NCBI GenBank assembly: GCA_009846685.1
Contig: VWVY01000005.1
Span: 1-64,000, forward strand
DNA length: 64,000 nucleotides
DNA from: Rhizobiales bacterium SYSU XM002
Lineage (GTDB): Bacteria > Pseudomonadota > Alphaproteobacteria > Rhizobiales > Beijerinckiaceae
Direction: 5' to 3'
In this document: positions 48,406 to 57,672 of the stretch, piece by piece
Layout of the letters: every line of letters begins with the position of its first letter
How positions within the stretch are numbered: the stretch's first letter is position 1
Position numbers and translations under genes: made by a program
Notes under the pieces: model-generated
What the model saw: only the letters and a program-made list of their open reading frames with translations
Told to the model about the DNA's origin: nothing
Database searches by the model: none

Positions 48406-49695
48406 TCACTTGCCCGCCAGTCGGTCGAACAGGGCCGCGAAGCGCGCGACCAGTGCCGCGGCGACCTCGCTCTTGCTCATTTCCGGCAGCGTTTCCGTGC
48501 CCTCGGGGCCGATGAGGTGGACGCGGTTGCGGTCGCTGCCCATCACGCCGCCGGCGATGCCGCTTTCCTGCGAGACGTCGTTGGCGACGATGACATCGCA
48601 GCCTTTGCGCGCCTTCTTGGCGATGGCGTGATCGACGACCTTCTCGGTCTCGGCCGCAAAGCCGACGACGAGGCGCGGGCGCAAGGCCGGATGCCGCGAG
48701 ACGCGGGCGAGGATATCCGGGTTTTCGGTGAGTTCGAGCGGTGGGATCGCCTTGCCATCCTTCTTCAGCTTCTGCCCGGCTTCGGCCTTCGTGCGCCAGT
48801 CGGCAACCGCGGCGGCGAAAATGGCGATGTCGGCCGGCAGCGCGGCTTCGACGGCCTCGTCCATCTCGCGCGCGGTCTCGACCCTGACGAGCGTCACGCC
48901 CGGCGGCGGGGGGAGCGTCACGGGGCCGGAAACCAGCGTCACGCGTGCGCCGGCATCACGGGCGGCCTCGGCAAGGGCGTAACCCTGCTTGCCTGAGGAG
49001 CGGTTGGCGATATAGCGCACGGGATCGATGGGTTCATGCGTCGGCCCGGCGGTGATGAGCACGTGCTTTCCCGTGAGCGCGCCAGAAGCAGTAACGCCAT
49101 GCGGGCCGGAAAGCTCCGGGATTGGTGCCGGCGCCGGCATCGGGATGCCCTTGCCGCCGAGCAGACCGCTGATCGCGGCGAGAATCTCGACCGGCTCCGC
49201 CATCCGGCCGGGGCCGAATTCGCCGCAGGCCATGTCGCCCTCATTGGGGCCGACGATAGCGGTGCCATCCCTTCGCAGGGTGGAAAGATTGCGCTGCGTC
49301 GCGGGGTGGAGCCACATGCGCACGTTCATTGCCGGGGCCATGAGCACGCGCTTGTCGGTGGCAAGCAGGGTGGTGGATGCGAGATCGTTGGCGAGACCGT
49401 TGGCCGCTTTCGCCATGAGATCAGCTGTCGCCGGCGCGACGACGACGAGATCCGCCGAACGCGACAGCTCGATATGCCCCATCTCGGTTTCGTCGGTCAG
49501 GGAGAAAAGATCTTCGTAGACCTTCTCGCCCGAGAGGCTCGCGAGTGTCAGCGGTGTCACGAACTCCCTGGCCGCCTTCGTGAGGAGCACCCGCACCGCG
49601 CCGCCGGACTTCGAGATGAGGCGGACGAGCTCGGCGCTCTTGTAGGCGGCGATGCCGCCGCCGACGATGAGAAGAATCGACCGTCCCTGAAGCAT
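48406..49695 (-). CDS. coaBC: Phosphopantothenoylcysteine synthetase/decarboxylase CoaBC
   Basis: Bifunctional coenzyme A enzyme. The N-terminal half (1-185) is the FMN decarboxylase CoaC, with [18 protein letters not shown] and the [16 protein letters not shown] segment near 107-122. The C-terminal half (about 210-429) is the synthetase CoaB, with [22 protein letters not shown] near 217-238 and [18 protein letters not shown] 49695 follows AAGGAGCAC; GTG 49698 immediately before it is an alternative. It lies 10 bases after the ubiB stop, in the chain ubiE-ubiB-coaBC-dut. Confidence 0.95.
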   Translation of the reverse strand: MLQGRSILLIVGGGIAAYKSAELVRLISKSGGAVRVLLTKAAREFVTPLTLASLSGEKVYEDLFSLTDETEMGHIELSRSADLVVVAPATADLMAKAANGLANDLASTTLLATDKRVLMAPAMNVRMWLHPATQRNLSTLRRDGTAIVGPNEGDMACGEFGPGRMAEPVEILAAISGLLGGKGIPMPAPAPIPELSGPHGVTASGALTGKHVLITAGPTHEPIDPVRYIANRSSGKQGYALAEAARDAGARVTLVSGPVTLPPPPGVTLVRVETAREMDEAVEAALPADIAIFAAAVADWRTKAEAGQKLKKDGKAIPPLELTENPDILARVSRHPALRPRLVVGFAAETEKVVDHAIAKKARKGCDVIVANDVSQESGIAGGVMGSDRNRVHLIGPEGTETLPEMSKSEVAAALVARFAALFDRLAGK

Positions 49696-49705
49696 CACGT
49701 GCTCC

Positions 49706-51232
49706 TTACCATGTCCGATAGAGCAGGATCACATGGACGAGCGCGATGATCCAGATGCCGATGACAAGTGCGCGATTGCTGCGCGGCTTGGCGGCTTCCG
49801 CCTCGGTTTCCATGCGCGCGAGTGTCGTCTTCGCCCGCTCGACGAGATCGGGCACCTGCCCGATGGCGTGAAGGAGCGAGGCGACCTCGCGGCCCGCGCC
49901 CTCGATCCGGCCAACCGGGCCAAGATGCCGCTCGATCCATTCGCGGATGACAGGTTCGGCAACCTTCCACATGTCGAAATTCGGATCGAGTGACCGCGAG
50001 ACTCCCTCGACGACGACCATAGTTTTCTGGAGCAGCACCAGCTCGGTGCGCGTCGCCATGTCGAACAGCCCGGTGATTTCGAAAAGAAGGCCGAGCAGTT
50101 CGGCCATCGAGATATCCGCCGCGCTCTTGCCGTGGATGCGCTCGCCGACCGCACGCAGCGCCTGCGCGAAATCCTCGACGGCATGCTTCGGCGGCACGTA
50201 GCCGGCCTCGAAATGCACCTCGGCGATGCGCCGGTAATCGCGTGTGATGAACCCATAGAGGATTTCGGCAAGGAACCTTCGCTCCTTTGGCCCGAGCCGC
50301 CCCATGATGCCAAGATCAACCGCGACCAGCGTCCCGTCGGTGAGCACGAACAGATTTCCCGGATGCATATCCGCGTGGAAAAACCCGTCGCGCAGGGCAT
50401 GGCGGAGGAAGCTCTGCATCGCCACCCGCGCCAGCGCGATCCGGTCGATGCCGGCCGCATCTAGCGCGGCATGATCGTTGACCTTGATGCCGTCGATCCA
50501 TTCCAGCGTCAGGCAAGTACGCGTCGTATGCGACCAATCCACTGTTGGAACGCGGAATTCGGGATCATCCCTGACGTTATCGGCCATTTCCGAAAGCGCG
50601 GCGGCCTCGAACCTCAAGTCCATTTCGAGCAAAACCGTTCGCTCGAGCGTTTCGATCACCTCGACCGGCTTGAGGCGGCGCGAAGCGGGAACAAAGCGCT
50701 CGACCAGCTGCGCAACGTATTTCTGCGCGGCGATATCGCGGCGGAAAATCCGCTCGATCCCCGGGCGCAGCACTTTCACCGCGACCTTTTTCGCCTCATC
50801 TCCCGCGAGAACGGCCTGATGCACCTGCGCGATCGAGGCGGCAGCCACCGGCGGGCCAAATTCGGCGAAAACGGATGCGAGCGGCGCGCCCAGCGCAGCG
50901 GAAACCGCCTTCTCCGCCACCTCTTGCGCGAAGGGCGGCATCCGGTCCTGCAACTGCGAGAGGTCGCGGGCGATCTCGAAGCCGACGATATCCGGCCGGG
51001 TCGCGAAGAACTGGCCGGTCTTGACGTAGGATGGGCCAAGCCGGGTCGTCGCGGCGGCGATGCGCGCGCCCCGGTTCCCCGCGTCACGCCGGGCGAAAAG
51101 GCGCGCGAGCCAGAAGGCCGGGCGCAGCGGGCCGGGCACCCGCTCGGGCGGAACCAGTGCGAAAACGCCCTCGCGCATCAGCACGTAGCCGACGCGCGCG
51201 AGGTGGAGGGAATGGCGAAGCCCGGCGAGCAC
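49706..51232 (-). CDS. ubiB: Ubiquinone biosynthesis regulatory protein kinase-like UbiB
   Basis: Atypical ABC1/ADCK kinase-like ATPase required for ubiquinone synthesis, anchored at the inner membrane. In 508 residues the hallmark KxGQ motif appears in SYVKTGQFFATRPD near 73-86, an Ala-rich nucleotide loop in VAAASIAQVHQA near 128-139, and the metal DLG in VAVDLGIMGRLG near 304-315. The last 20 residues form a single helix (LVIGIWIIALVHVILLYRTW). It starts 7 bases after the ubiE stop, so the two ubiquinone genes are co-transcribed. Confidence 0.94.
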   Translation of the reverse strand: MLAGLRHSLHLARVGYVLMREGVFALVPPERVPGPLRPAFWLARLFARRDAGNRGARIAAATTRLGPSYVKTGQFFATRPDIVGFEIARDLSQLQDRMPPFAQEVAEKAVSAALGAPLASVFAEFGPPVAAASIAQVHQAVLAGDEAKKVAVKVLRPGIERIFRRDIAAQKYVAQLVERFVPASRRLKPVEVIETLERTVLLEMDLRFEAAALSEMADNVRDDPEFRVPTVDWSHTTRTCLTLEWIDGIKVNDHAALDAAGIDRIALARVAMQSFLRHALRDGFFHADMHPGNLFVLTDGTLVAVDLGIMGRLGPKERRFLAEILYGFITRDYRRIAEVHFEAGYVPPKHAVEDFAQALRAVGERIHGKSAADISMAELLGLLFEITGLFDMATRTELVLLQKTMVVVEGVSRSLDPNFDMWKVAEPVIREWIERHLGPVGRIEGAGREVASLLHAIGQVPDLVERAKTTLARMETEAEAAKPRSNRALVIGIWIIALVHVILLYRTW

Positions 51233-51239
51233 GTCGGCC

Positions 51240-51989
51240 TCAGAGCTTCCAGCCGGAATGGATATTGGCGATGCCGCCGGTCAGCGATCGATGCGTCACC
51301 TGCTCGAACCCGGCCTCGCGGATCATCTGGCTGAAGGCCTCGGGACGCGGGAATTGGCGGATCGATTCGACGAGGTAACGATAGGGTTCGCCATCACCCG
51401 TGATCATCTGGCCGAGCGGCGGGATGACATTGAAAGAGTAAGCGTCGTAGATCCGGTCAAGCCCCGGCATCTCAACAGGCGCGAATTCGAGACAGAGGAA
51501 GCGTCCGCCGCGCTTCAACACGCGATGCGCTTCCTTTAGCGCCAGCGGAATCCGCGGCACATTGCGGATGCCGAAGGCAATCGTGTAGCCGTCGTAGATC
51601 CGGTCCGGCAGCGAAAGCGCTTCGGCATTGCATTCGATGAAGGCAATGCGGTCGCCGTAGCCCTTCTTCTCCGCTCGGTCGGCGCCGACGCCGAGCATCG
51701 AACCGTTGATGTCGAGCACATCGACATGGGTCTGCGGCCCGCCGGCATCGAGGATGCGGAAGGCAACGTCGCCCGTGCCCCCGGCGACGTCGAGATGGCG
51801 GAACGGCCGGTTCTTCGGCGGGCGCAGCATCGCGACGAGCCTATCCTTCCACAGGCGGTGCAGGCCGGCGCTCATCAGGTCGTTCATCAGATCGTAACGC
51901 GAGGCGACCTTGTGGAACACATCGTCCACCCGGCCCTGCTTCTCGCCGAGCGGGATGTTCTCGAACCCGAAATGCGTGGTTTCCGCCAT
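51240..51989 (-). CDS. ubiE: Demethylmenaquinol/2-polyprenyl-benzoquinol methyltransferase UbiE
   Basis: SAM-dependent C-methyltransferase of ubiquinone synthesis. The 249-residue class I fold has [17 protein letters not shown] (about 24-40), the SAM loop [15 protein letters not shown] near 66-80, and family motifs [12 protein letters not shown] and [17 protein letters not shown] 51989 ([10 protein letters not shown]) is the conserved start; an upstream GTG at 52013 adds eight residues. It is divergent from mutM, the usual bacterial neighbour of this gene in Rhizobiales. Confidence 0.95.
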   Translation of the reverse strand: MAETTHFGFENIPLGEKQGRVDDVFHKVASRYDLMNDLMSAGLHRLWKDRLVAMLRPPKNRPFRHLDVAGGTGDVAFRILDAGGPQTHVDVLDINGSMLGVGADRAEKKGYGDRIAFIECNAEALSLPDRIYDGYTIAFGIRNVPRIPLALKEAHRVLKRGGRFLCLEFAPVEMPGLDRIYDAYSFNVIPPLGQMITGDGEPYRYLVESIRQFPRPEAFSQMIREAGFEQVTHRSLTGGIANIHSGWKL

Positions 51990-52025
51990 TGCCGCCGCCC
52001 GTTGTCTCGCCACAGGTTTTCAATA

Positions 52026-52073
52026 GAGCAAATCCAGCAAAAGTGGGAACCGGTTTTGCATCCGGATTTGCGG
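52026..52073. repeat. Short palindromic intergenic repeat of the Rhizobiales type
   Basis: Outer arms GCAAATCC (52028-52035) and GGATTTGC (52064-52071), inner arms GCAAAA and TTTTGC, and a core AAGTGGGAACCGGTTTT. That core recurs in dispersed intergenic palindromes of Rhizobiales as I know them. It lies in the ubiE-mutM divergent gap. It could fold into a cruciform or RNA hairpin; no function is established. Confidence 0.65.
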
Positions 52074-52158
52074 GATGGTTCTGGCGGAGCTTTTGCGCCC
52101 GCGCTATGCGTCGCGTCAATGGCGGTTAATGGCGGCCTTCGAGCTGACGGAGAAAACG

Positions 52159-53022
52159 ATGCCGGAATTGCCCGAGGTTGAAACGGTTCGCCGGGGTCTC
52201 GCGCCGCATCTTGAGGGGCGGCGCATCGACAGCGTCCGGCTCAACCGGCCCGATCTGCGCTTTCCCTTCCCCCATCGTTTCGCCGAACGGCTTGCGGGCC
52301 GCGCGATCCTGCCGCTCGCCCGGCGCGCGAAATACCTGCTCGTGCCGCTCAACAGCGGCGAGACGCTGGTGATCCACCTCGGGATGAGCGGGCGCGTGCT
52401 GATCGAGGCGCGCGACAAGCGCGACCCGCTCGGCGAATACCACCACGAGACCGGGCGCCTGCCGCAGCACGATCATGTCGTTTTCGCGCTCGAAGGCGGG
52501 ACGAGTGTGATTTTCAACGATCCGCGCCGCTTCGGCTTCATGCTGCTCGAACCGACTGAAACCCTGGAGGCGCATCCGACTTTTGCCGGCCTCGGCGTCG
52601 AGCCGCTCGGTAATTCCTTTTCCGCCGCCCATATCCTGGCGCGTTTCGCCGGACGGCGCACGCCACTGAAGACCGCGCTGCTCGATCAGCGCCATGTTGC
52701 CGGACTCGGCAATATCTATGTCTGCGAGGCACTGCATCGTGCGGGGATTTCGCCCGAGCGTGCGGCGAGCACGCTCACCGCAGCGGAAGCCGAGCGGCTC
52801 GCAGCCGAAATCCGCGTGGTGCTCGAAGAAGCGATTGCCGCCGGTGGTTCGACCCTGCGGGACTATCGCCACGAGGACGGCTCGCTTGGCTATTTCCAGC
52901 ACGCGTTCCGCGTCTACGACCGCGAGGGTGAGGCCTGCTCGACGCCAGGTTGCGGCGGCACCATCTCCCGGTTGGTGCAAGGCGGCCGCTCGACATTTTT
53001 CTGTGAAGAGTGCCAGCGATAG
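52159..53022 (+). CDS. mutM: Formamidopyrimidine-DNA glycosylase (Fpg)
   Basis: Base-excision repair enzyme removing 8-oxoguanine and formamidopyrimidines with AP-lyase action. The start [14 protein letters not shown] gives the catalytic Pro2 and Glu3, which fixes ATG 52159 although the frame is open 84 bases upstream. A Lys in the H2TH region and NDPRRFGF near 120-127 are present, and the C-terminal zinc finger Cys-x4-Cys...Cys-x2-Cys (CSTPGC, CEEC) is intact. 287 residues, normal length. Confidence 0.97.
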   Translation: MPELPEVETVRRGLAPHLEGRRIDSVRLNRPDLRFPFPHRFAERLAGRAILPLARRAKYLLVPLNSGETLVIHLGMSGRVLIEARDKRDPLGEYHHETGRLPQHDHVVFALEGGTSVIFNDPRRFGFMLLEPTETLEAHPTFAGLGVEPLGNSFSAAHILARFAGRRTPLKTALLDQRHVAGLGNIYVCEALHRAGISPERAASTLTAAEAERLAAEIRVVLEEAIAAGGSTLRDYRHEDGSLGYFQHAFRVYDREGEACSTPGCGGTISRLVQGGRSTFFCEECQR

Positions 53023-53145
53023 TCTTGGATCAAGCCCCCACCCGTCCGCCACCTGACAGACGGATCGGTCTTCGGTTGCCAGAATTCCCGCTTTCCAGAA
53101 ACGAAACGCTGCGATAATCGCGAGTTGCCAAGAGGGAGAGACGTC

Positions 53146-53919
53146 ATGAGCGCCTACGAAACCATTCTCACCGAAATTCATGGCCGTGTGGCGCTGATCC
53201 GCTTCAACCGGCCGCAGGCGCTCAACGCCATCAATCTCAAGGTGACGGAGGAGGTTACGGCCGCGCTGTCCGCCTTCGACGCGGATCCGGCGATCGGTGC
53301 TATCGTCATCACCGGTTCCGAGAAAGCCTTTGCGGCCGGCGCGGACATTAAGGAGATGCAGGATCTGGGCTATCCCGAGAGCCTTCTCAAGGACTTCGGC
53401 GGCGGCTGGGATGTCATCCCCCGCATCCGCAAGCCGATCATCGCGGCGGTTGCCGGTTTCGCGCTCGGTGGTGGCTGCGAGGTAGCGATGGCCTGCGACT
53501 TCATCATAGCGGCGGAGAACGCCAAGTTTGGCCAACCGGAGATCAAGCTCGGTGTCATGCCCGGCTGGGGCGGTTCGCAGCGCCTCACGCGCGCGGTCGG
53601 CAAGGCGAAGTCGATGGACATGTGCCTGACCGGCCGGATGATGGATGTGCAGGAGGCCGAGCGCTCCGGCCTCGTCTCGCGCATCGTGCCGGTCGAGAAG
53701 CTCGTCGAGGAAGCGCTCGCCGCTGCGACGACCATCGCCGAGTTCTCGCCCGAATCCGTGCTGCTCAACAAGGAGAGCGTCAACCGTGCCTTCGAGGTGA
53801 CGTTGGCGGAGGGCATCCGCTTCGAGCGCCGCGTGTTCCAAGGCCTCTTCGCAAGCCCCGGACAGAAGGAAGGCATGGCGGCTTTCGTCGAGAAGCGCAA
53901 ACCGAATTTCCACGGCTGA
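53146..53919 (+). CDS. Enoyl-CoA hydratase (crotonase family)
   Basis: Hydrates trans-2-enoyl-CoA to 3-hydroxyacyl-CoA in beta-oxidation or amino acid breakdown. The 257-residue protein has the oxyanion-hole segments [11 protein letters not shown] near 64-74 and [15 protein letters not shown] near 104-118, and the two catalytic Glu in GGCE and QPE (near 112 and 132), as in mitochondrial crotonase. ATG 53146 follows GAGGGAGAG. It precedes a TSUP gene by 26 bases. Confidence 0.9.
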   Translation: MSAYETILTEIHGRVALIRFNRPQALNAINLKVTEEVTAALSAFDADPAIGAIVITGSEKAFAAGADIKEMQDLGYPESLLKDFGGGWDVIPRIRKPIIAAVAGFALGGGCEVAMACDFIIAAENAKFGQPEIKLGVMPGWGGSQRLTRAVGKAKSMDMCLTGRMMDVQEAERSGLVSRIVPVEKLVEEALAAATTIAEFSPESVLLNKESVNRAFEVTLAEGIRFERRVFQGLFASPGQKEGMAAFVEKRKPNFHG

Positions 53920-53945
53920 TCGAGGCGCGGCGAGCGGATATTTCC

Positions 53946-54740
53946 ATGCCTGAATTTCAGCTCGCTCTCGATCTGGTCGCGTTTCTTGTTCTCGCGGCCT
54001 TTGCCGCCGGTTTTGTCGATGCCATTGCCGGCGGCGGCGGGCTCATCACCGTGCCCGCGCTGTTGCTCGCCGGCGTGCCGCCGGTCTCGGCCATTGCCAC
54101 CAACAAGCTTCAGGGTACCTTCGGCGTCGCCTCCTCGACGTTTGCGTTCTGGCGCGCGGGCCGGATAGAGCGGCGCTATCTCGCGCCGTTCTTTCTCACC
54201 GCGTTCGCGGGTGGGGTCGCCGGTGCAGCGGTCGCGCATCTCGTGCCGGACCCGGTGTTGCGGGTCGCAATCCCCGTCGCGCTGGTCGCCATCGCGATCT
54301 TCGTCCTGCTCTCGCCGAAACTGGGGGATGCGGATGCCAAGCCACGGATGGGCATCATGGCGTTCGCAATGACCTTCGGTCTCGGCAATGGCGCCTACGA
54401 CGGCGCCTTCGGGCCCGGCGCTGGTACCTTCTACCTTCTCGGCCTCATTCTTCTGTGCGGCTTCGCGATGATGCGCGCGGTCGCGCATACGCGGCTGATG
54501 AATTTCGGCTCGAACCTCGGCTCGCTTCTCTTCTTTCTTTACGCCGGCCACGTTCTGGTGCCGCTCGGCCTCGCGATGGGGATCGCGTCGGCCTGTGGCG
54601 CCTATATCGGCGCCCGCACGACGATGCGCTTTGGCGCGGGACTGATCCGCCCTCTGGTGGTCGTCGTATCGCTGGCGATGGCCTTCCGCCTGCTGATCGA
54701 TCCGTCGAACCCGCTCGGCGCTTGGCTGCGCGGTCTCTAG
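53946..54740 (+). CDS. TauE/SafE (TSUP) family membrane protein, second copy
   Basis: A 264-residue inner membrane protein with about eight helices. The family signature AGFVDAIAGGGGLITVPALLLAGVPP spans about 21-46, and GNGAYDGAFGPGAGTFYLLG near 145-164 is the matching second repeat. It is not close to the 6.7-kb TSUP protein in sequence, so it is a different subgroup. Substrate unknown. Start ATG 53946 lies 26 bases after the hydratase stop. Confidence 0.86.
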   Translation: MPEFQLALDLVAFLVLAAFAAGFVDAIAGGGGLITVPALLLAGVPPVSAIATNKLQGTFGVASSTFAFWRAGRIERRYLAPFFLTAFAGGVAGAAVAHLVPDPVLRVAIPVALVAIAIFVLLSPKLGDADAKPRMGIMAFAMTFGLGNGAYDGAFGPGAGTFYLLGLILLCGFAMMRAVAHTRLMNFGSNLGSLLFFLYAGHVLVPLGLAMGIASACGAYIGARTTMRFGAGLIRPLVVVVSLAMAFRLLIDPSNPLGAWLRGL

Positions 54741-54923
54741 TGCGCCGTCTCGCGCTTTCTGGCGTGGGCTCGGCGGATTCATGTTGACCCCGCGCAAATT
54801 CGATGGCATGGGGACCGCTCTCGCGCCGGGCTTCGGCGCGTTTTGGTTTTCACCGCATCAGCAGCAGGCGCCTTCGTCCGGCGGCCGGTGCGCTTCACGA
54901 ACGGGTCGGAGTCCCTTACGTCG

Positions 54924-55190
54924 ATGGCGAATACAAAATCTGCCAAGAAGGCCGCGCGTCAGGCGCTGCGCCGCACCGAGGTCAACAAGTCGCGCCGCTC
55001 GCGCATGCGGACATCGGTGCGCTCGGTCGAGGACGCGATCGCCAAGGGCGATCAGGCCGCTGCGCTCGCTGCGATGAAGCAGGCCGAGCCCGAGCTGGTC
55101 CGCGCCGCGCAGAAGGGCGTCGTTCATAAGAACACCGCCGCTCGCAAGGTCTCGCGTCTCATCCGCCGCATCAAGGCGCTCTCTGCCTGA
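54924..55190 (+). CDS. rpsT: 30S ribosomal protein S20
   Basis: Binds 16S rRNA early in 30S assembly. 88 residues, Lys/Arg-rich helical bundle, with the typical start [17 protein letters not shown] and end [19 protein letters not shown] 54924 has GGAG about 12 bases upstream. A 183-base leader separates it from the TSUP gene. A canonical terminator follows 26 bases after the stop. rpsT-dnaA adjacency is conserved in Rhizobiales. Confidence 0.97.
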   Translation: MANTKSAKKAARQALRRTEVNKSRRSRMRTSVRSVEDAIAKGDQAAALAAMKQAEPELVRAAQKGVVHKNTAARKVSRLIRRIKALSA

Positions 55191-55216
55191 GCCGGTTGAA
55201 ATTTCTGGTTGCAAGG

Positions 55217-55240
55217 GGCGCCTTTCGAGGCGCCTTTTTT
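55217..55240 (+). terminator. Intrinsic terminator of rpsT
   Basis: GGCGCCT, loop TTCG, AGGCGCC, followed by six Ts. A seven-pair GC-rich stem with a stable tetraloop isolates rpsT from dnaA. Confidence 0.92.
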
Positions 55241-55937
55241 GTTGCCCGGCGAGGTTTCGTGTCGCTGTTGCCGTTAACCCTCACGCAGGTTCCGTGTTCG
55301 TCTGATCGTAGTTTGTGCTTGACTCCGGGAACGGTGCCGGATGCGCAACGATGGTTTCGTTGTTGAATGTTCGATCAGAAAAAAAATCATTAAAACAACA
55401 AGATATAAGGCAAAGGCCAAAGAGGCATTCGTTTCCGGGGTCTGTCACTCGCTGGCTTAAAAAAAGATTCAAAAATATTACGCATACGAAACAAATGGCC
55501 AGTGCCGCAGCCGGCAAATCGATTTGAGCGAGCGAATCAACCACTTAATTTTGAGGACGCGAGGAAAGCTTCTGCAGCGCACAAAGCGAATCGGATCAAG
55601 TCCCTGAACGGAGCGGAAATGGGGTGTTGCACAGGCAATTTTGCCCCGTTAAGACTTCTTTAAGACATCGCGGCGGCGGGCTTTTCCGTCAGCGATGAGC
55701 CAAATCACAAAGCAAGGGGGGCGATGTGATTTACCAGAACGTTCAGACGGAGGGGCCGCCCTTGTAGAGGGCGGTGGCGCTGGGATTTATTCGAACGCTG
55801 GCCTTGGAGGCTTTGCTTCGGATATTCAGACGAGTTCTTCGAAAATCCGGTCGGAAGACGATAGACGCGGCACGATCTGTGCTGGCGGGTGTTGTTTATT
55901 CCGAAGATATGACAATTTGACTTTGACGGACATTCCG
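55241..55937 (+). other. dnaA upstream region: AT-rich, GANTC-rich leader
   Basis: A 697-base gap, the only long gene-free stretch in the window. Between 55370 and 55545 it is AT-rich, unlike the surrounding genome. Four GANTC (CcrM) sites fall at 55321, 55466, 55534 and 55588, where about one is expected by chance, and a CtrA-type TTAA-N7-TTAA lies at 55649-55663. I find no clear DnaA box (TTATCCACA or close), so I do not call an origin. The dnaA frame is open from 55695, but that extension looks non-coding. Confidence 0.6.
55649..55663. promoter_or_regulatory. CtrA-type binding site upstream of dnaA
   Basis: TTAA-GACTTCT-TTAA matches the full CtrA half-site pair with exact 7-base spacing, 275 bases before the dnaA start. 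CtrA is the alphaproteobacterial cell-cycle regulator. Whether it acts on dnaA transcription or on nearby origin sequence is not shown. Confidence 0.42.
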
Positions 55938-57467
55938 ATGCTCAAGACGACCGAAACTCTCACGAGGGAAGCGACGCTGGACATGGCAGCGAACAGCGAT
56001 GCCGTGCCGGATGCCCGCCCGATCGAGGTAACGTGGGAACGGGTCCAGCGGCGTCTGCGTGCGGAACTGGGCGAGGATGTCTACGCGAGTTGGTTCAAGT
56101 GCCTCGAACTGGCCGATCATGCGCTGCCGGTCGTTACGCTCTCTGTGCCGACGAAATTCCTCCGCAACTGGATCCAGCAGCGGTTCGTCGAGCGCATCGC
56201 AGCCCACTTCCGCAACGAGAATCCGGCGGTCGAGCGGGTGGTGATCGTGATGCGGTCTGCCGCGACCCGCGGGCAGTCGCGATCCGAAGGTCCCTGCGCG
56301 GACGATGCCGCTGCCCGGAAAGCGGTCGCTCCTCCGGCGGCAATCGAAAAGGGCGAGACGGGTGAGATTGCGAACCGCGTTGCGGCGAAACCCGCCGAGG
56401 GTGCCGGTGCAGATGGCGATTCCCAGATGGGTTCGCCGCTTGACAAGCGGCTGGTGCTTTCTGCCTTCCAGGTCGGGCGGTCGAACATCATGGCGCATGC
56501 CGCGGCGATGCAGATCGTCCAGACGCGCGCCAACGAGATGCCCGTCTTCAATCCGCTGTATGTCCACGCCAGCGTCGGCCTCGGCAAGACGCATCTCCTG
56601 CAAGGCGCAGCGCAGGCGATCGAGGCGTCGGGCCGGCGCGTGCTTTATCTCACCGCCGAGAAGTTCATGTATGGGTTTGTTGCCTCGCTGAAGGCGCAGA
56701 CGGCCATCGCTTTCAAGGAGCATTTGCGCGGCATCGATGTGCTCGTCATCGACGATGCGCAGTTCCTGCACGGGCCGAAGAGCCAGCAGGAATTCTGCCA
56801 TACGCTGAACGCACTGATCGACAGCGGCAAGCAGGTCGTCGTCGCCGCGGATCGGGCGCCGTCCGATCTCGAAGCGATCGAGGAGCGCGTGCAGTCACGT
56901 CTCGCCGGCGGTCTGGTGGTCGAGATCGGCGCGCTCGACGATGCGCTGCGCGTGAAGATTCTCGAAAACCGGATCCAGATCGCCAAGGCTCACCTGCCGA
57001 CCTTCGAGGTGCCGGCTGAGGTCGTCGCGCATGTCGCGCGGGTCATCACGACGAACGGACGCGATCTAGAAGGCGCGGTCAATCGCCTCCTCGCCCATGC
57101 GACGCTGACCGGCGGCGCGCTCGATATCGCGGCAGCCGATGAGGCGATCCGCGATCTCGTTCGGCATCGCGAGCCGCGCCGGGTGAAGATCGAAGATATC
57201 CAGCGCCTCGTCGCCAACCATTACAACGTCAGCCGCGCGGACATTCTCTCCTCGCGCCGAACGGCGACTGTCGTCCGGCCACGCCAGATCGCGATGTATC
57301 TGGCGAAATCGCTGACGCTGCGGTCGTTGCCGGAGATTGGACGACGCTTCGGCGGGCGCGACCACACGACCGTGCTGCACGCCGTGCGCAAGATCGAGGG
57401 CATGGTGACGACCGATACCGAGCTTGCCGGCGAGATCGATCATCTCAAGCGCATGTTGCAGGAATAA
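55938..57467 (+). CDS. dnaA: Chromosomal replication initiator DnaA
   Basis: AAA+ initiator that binds DnaA boxes and opens the origin. From ATG 55938 it has 509 residues: domain I (about 30-115, [19 protein letters not shown]), a linker, the AAA+ domain with Walker [10 protein letters not shown] near 210-218 and Walker [10 protein letters not shown] near 267-275, and the C-terminal DNA-binding domain with the signature [15 protein letters not shown] near 473-487. The start is uncertain: ATG 55983 would also leave domain I intact, and the frame runs open to 55695. Confidence 0.95.
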   Translation: MLKTTETLTREATLDMAANSDAVPDARPIEVTWERVQRRLRAELGEDVYASWFKCLELADHALPVVTLSVPTKFLRNWIQQRFVERIAAHFRNENPAVERVVIVMRSAATRGQSRSEGPCADDAAARKAVAPPAAIEKGETGEIANRVAAKPAEGAGADGDSQMGSPLDKRLVLSAFQVGRSNIMAHAAAMQIVQTRANEMPVFNPLYVHASVGLGKTHLLQGAAQAIEASGRRVLYLTAEKFMYGFVASLKAQTAIAFKEHLRGIDVLVIDDAQFLHGPKSQQEFCHTLNALIDSGKQVVVAADRAPSDLEAIEERVQSRLAGGLVVEIGALDDALRVKILENRIQIAKAHLPTFEVPAEVVAHVARVITTNGRDLEGAVNRLLAHATLTGGALDIAAADEAIRDLVRHREPRRVKIEDIQRLVANHYNVSRADILSSRRTATVVRPRQIAMYLAKSLTLRSLPEIGRRFGGRDHTTVLHAVRKIEGMVTTDTELAGEIDHLKRMLQE

Positions 57468-57504
57468 CGCTGCGGTTCCTTGCCCGTAGCTTCTCGCGCG
57501 CCCG

Positions 57505-57518
57505 GAATCCTGTGATTC
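57505..57518. promoter_or_regulatory. Paired GANTC methylation sites in the dnaA-dnaN gap
   Basis: GAATC at 57505-57509 and GATTC at 57514-57518, four bases apart and symmetric about the centre. In alphaproteobacteria such sites are methylated by CcrM and can attract GcrA at cell-cycle promoters. They could mark a dnaN promoter; no clear -35/-10 boxes are visible. Confidence 0.3.
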
Positions 57519-57588
57519 TTCCGCCAGACCTGCTCCGTGCTGACGTGCCTCCCCTTGAGTTTTCCGCACTGACGCGCCACTGTCTCCG

Positions 57589-57608
57589 GCCAAGCTGCAT
57601 GGCTTGGC
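57589..57608 (+). repeat. Upstream hairpin in the dnaN leader
   Basis: GCCAAGC, loop TGCATG, GCTTGGC, a perfect 7-bp stem 16 bases before the terminator-like hairpin. Together they form a two-hairpin leader before dnaN. Confidence 0.55.
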
Positions 57609-57624
57609 AGAAGGTATGAGGATG

Positions 57625-57648
57625 CCGTCTCTTCGCGAGACGGTTTTT
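57625..57648 (+). terminator. Canonical terminator/attenuator just before dnaN
   Basis: CCGTCTC, loop TTCGC, GAGACGG, then five Ts, ending 24 bases before the dnaN ATG. It can end the dnaA transcript. It also lies inside any dnaN transcript that starts upstream, since 24 bases leave no room for a promoter, so read-through or attenuation is needed for dnaN. Confidence 0.78.
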
Positions 57649-57672
57649 GTTCGGTAACGGGACGGGCGGACG

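Noticed and set aside
55281-55544. 87-codon minus-strand open frame in the dnaA upstream region
   Set aside because: It spans the GANTC-rich control region, has no ribosome site that I can see and codes for an unrecognisable Cys/Phe-rich peptide.
55241-55937. Replication origin next to dnaA
   Set aside because: The gap is AT-rich with a CtrA-type site, but I found no DnaA boxes. In many alphaproteobacteria oriC is not beside dnaA.
55695-55937. N-terminal extension of dnaA (81 residues)
   Set aside because: The frame is open, but the extension is Gly/Cys-rich with no DnaA-like sequence, and domain I begins after 55938.
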